A program made the position numbers and the translations under genes. The notes under the pieces are model-generated. The model ran no database searches. It saw only the letters and a list, made by a program, of their open reading frames with translations, and was not told the DNA's origin. A DNA stretch of 35,616 nt from Prevotella sp. (lineage in GTDB: Bacteria > Bacteroidota > Bacteroidia > Bacteroidales > Bacteroidaceae): NCBI GenBank assembly GCA_016291595.1, contig JAEEXN010000021.1:1-35616 (forward strand), in the 5' to 3' direction. Below, in pieces: positions 34,125-35,616 of this stretch (its first letter is position 1; each line of letters begins with the position of its first letter).

Positions 34125-35616
34125 TTATCTAACGACTTTTCTGCCGTTAACAATATAGATTCCCGGCTGAAGGACATTGAAATCTGTGCCTACATAGCGA
34201 CCATCGAGACGGTAAATGCCATTCGGCTGCCGTTTCCCGCTCACAGCTTTCAGTTCCTTAATTGCTGTTTCACCACCGCTCTTGCGCACTATCATCACCT
34301 CATCGAGGAAGAAACGGTTCTGATTAGACCAGAAGATGAGCTTGATTTGGCCGGAACCAGTACATGTGACAGTATACTCGTTCCACTGTTTTTTCGCCAT
34401 CGTGTCGAATACTTCTTCTGAGAGTGTCACTCCTGTATAGCCGTCAGCCAATTCAACGCGCATAAAGTTGTTTTCATCTCCCCAGGGAGCAGCCTTGAAA
34501 GTGAGTGTGCTTTCGTCTGTAATGTTGATGAGTGGAGTAGTGATAAGTCCAAAGGCATTTCCTGATCCTATACGAGCGCATTGATTTCCGCTACCACTTC
34601 TTTCAGAATACCAGCCCTCTATATCAGTGACAATTTTTGGATAAGAGGTAATATTATTCCATACACCATCGTTTCCACCTTTACCATTACATTTATTGAA
34701 CGACTCATAGAAAAGTATATCTCCCGTCGGAATTATCGGCGTATCGCCAGGAACCGATGGGTCGATTGTCATTCTGAACGAGATAAGACCATCACTGCTC
34801 TCCTTAATATCGCGAATACCACGGTTCAGATAGTAGGTACCGTCGCTATTGGCATTATAGACTTTAGCGGCAGGGGTGGACAGATTTGTCAAACTGTCGT
34901 TTCCATTATAGGGATATGGGTCGCGAATCTCATCATACCAACCATCTTTGTTATCAGCATGGATAATAGTGCATCGCTGACGATCTGGGTCGTTGTTCAC
35001 GGTATTCTCGTACCACGCATTGGCATCGTAGTCTACATGAAGCACTAGCAGACCATGACCGGGCAACTCACGGTCCCAACCTATCAGCTGGCGGTTTTCC
35101 AACAGATAATACTCGTCCTGGTTCCCGCCATTATAAATGATATAAGTATTTCCACCATCGTTAATTGGGGCCATAGACTCCACCAGTGTCTCCTCGGTCA
35201 ACTCGACAGGCATCTTCCAGCCACACACCATACGCTCGTAACTGGTATACCCGCAGGGTACAAACGAGTCGCCGTTGTAGCTACCATAGTCCATCAGACT
35301 CCAACTGCCCATACCGAAATTGTCGCCGTTGTATCTTGTATCGTAAAGGTCAGGGAACCCCATACAATGCGAGAACTCATGGCAGAAAGTGCCGATTCCA
35401 TCGATATAATCACCGGTACTCAGCTCCGGTCCACATGCATAAGTGTTCACTGTAACACCATCAATCGTCAGTGTCTCGCCATAAGCCTCTTTTAAGGCCC
35501 ACATATGAGGCCAAATGGTATTCTTTTCTGTTGTATTCTGAGCCTCGCCAATACCTGCATAAACCACAAACACCTGGTCCACCTCACCGTCGCCGGCCCA
35601 GTCGTACTGAGTAAAA
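34125..35616 (-). CDS. Secreted M6-family metalloprotease, N-terminal part outside the window
   Basis: The frame is open to the right edge (residues FTQYDWAGDGEVDQVFVVYAG run in from 35615), so signal peptide and propeptide are missing from view; a GTG at 35582 is internal, not the start. The zinc site HEFSHCMGFPD (His codon at 35379-35381) fits HExxHxxGxxD. After the protease domain comes a jelly-roll 'cleaved adhesin'-like domain (LFYESFNKCNGKGG to FFLDEVMIV). The C-terminus VLQPGIYIVNGRKVVR is the shared sorting-like tail, though ending in Arg rather than Lys. Closest in layout to the operon B protease. No SusCD partner is visible on this side. Confidence 0.9.
   Translation of the reverse strand, partial: FTQYDWAGDGEVDQVFVVYAGIGEAQNTTEKNTIWPHMWALKEAYGETLTIDGVTVNTYACGPELSTGDYIDGIGTFCHEFSHCMGFPDLYDTRYNGDNFGMGSWSLMDYGSYNGDSFVPCGYTSYERMVCGWKMPVELTEETLVESMAPINDGGNTYIIYNGGNQDEYYLLENRQLIGWDRELPGHGLLVLHVDYDANAWYENTVNNDPDRQRCTIIHADNKDGWYDEIRDPYPYNGNDSLTNLSTPAAKVYNANSDGTYYLNRGIRDIKESSDGLISFRMTIDPSVPGDTPIIPTGDILFYESFNKCNGKGGNDGVWNNITSYPKIVTDIEGWYSERSGSGNQCARIGSGNAFGLITTPLINITDESTLTFKAAPWGDENNFMRVELADGYTGVTLSEEVFDTMAKKQWNEYTVTCTGSGQIKLIFWSNQNRFFLDEVMIVRKSGGETAIKELKAVSGKRQPNGIYRLDGRYVGTDFNVLQPGIYIVNGRKVVR

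Noticed and set aside
34581..35495. Two plus-strand frames of 155 and 146 residues
   Set aside because: Both are antisense to the third M6 protease, whose motifs are unmistakable.

Overview
The window looks like a chromosomal piece of a Prevotella-type member of the Bacteroidota (Prevotellaceae). The basis is three SusC/SusD outer-membrane pairs, promoters of the Bacteroidota TTTG / TAnnTTTG type, almost no Shine-Dalgarno sequences, a BspA-type leucine-rich-repeat protein, and secreted proteins ending in a short GIYI..GKKVVK-type tail. The genus is inferred from gene style, not from a marker gene.

Layout. 1-2527: 3' part of a secreted leucine-rich-repeat protein built from ~197-residue modules. 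2528-8131: terminator, a promoter with a 15-bp inverted repeat, then a SusC/SusD pair. 8350-8667: small YbjQ-family protein. 8878-12609: secreted GH78 alpha-L-rhamnosidase fused to a sialidase-like beta-propeller. 12710-20129 (minus) and 22384-31943 (plus): two paralogous four-gene operons, susC - susD - surface lipoprotein - M6 metalloprotease, pointing away from each other like mirror images. 20130-22383: the centre of the mirror, holding a tyrosine recombinase, about 0.8 kb of non-coding DNA and the control elements. 32014-33597 (minus): RNase HII and a WYL-domain regulator. 33716-34048: small unknown protein. 34125-35616 (minus): a third M6 metalloprotease, cut by the window edge.

The most interesting system is the mirror centre. 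An identical 20-bp site occurs in inverted orientation at 20243-20262 and 22232-22251, each inside an imperfect dyad. Between the sites lie the recombinase and one strong promoter (TTTG-N20-TAATTTTG) that points out leftward at the minus-strand susC. I found no such promoter in either susC leader outside the segment. Inverting the ~2-kb segment would take the promoter from operon A to operon B. I infer a recombinase-driven switch between two alternative SusCD/lipoprotein/protease uptake systems, read here with A connected and B disconnected. The two susC genes encode identical first 97 residues and then diverge, and by my count all eight nucleotide differences in that stretch are silent.

How the genes may work together: each operon couples a secreted M6 protease with a SusCD transporter and a surface lipoprotein. 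RagAB of Porphyromonas gingivalis, a SusCD relative, imports oligopeptides, so use of proteins or glycoproteins is a reasonable guess. No substrate can be read from the sequence.
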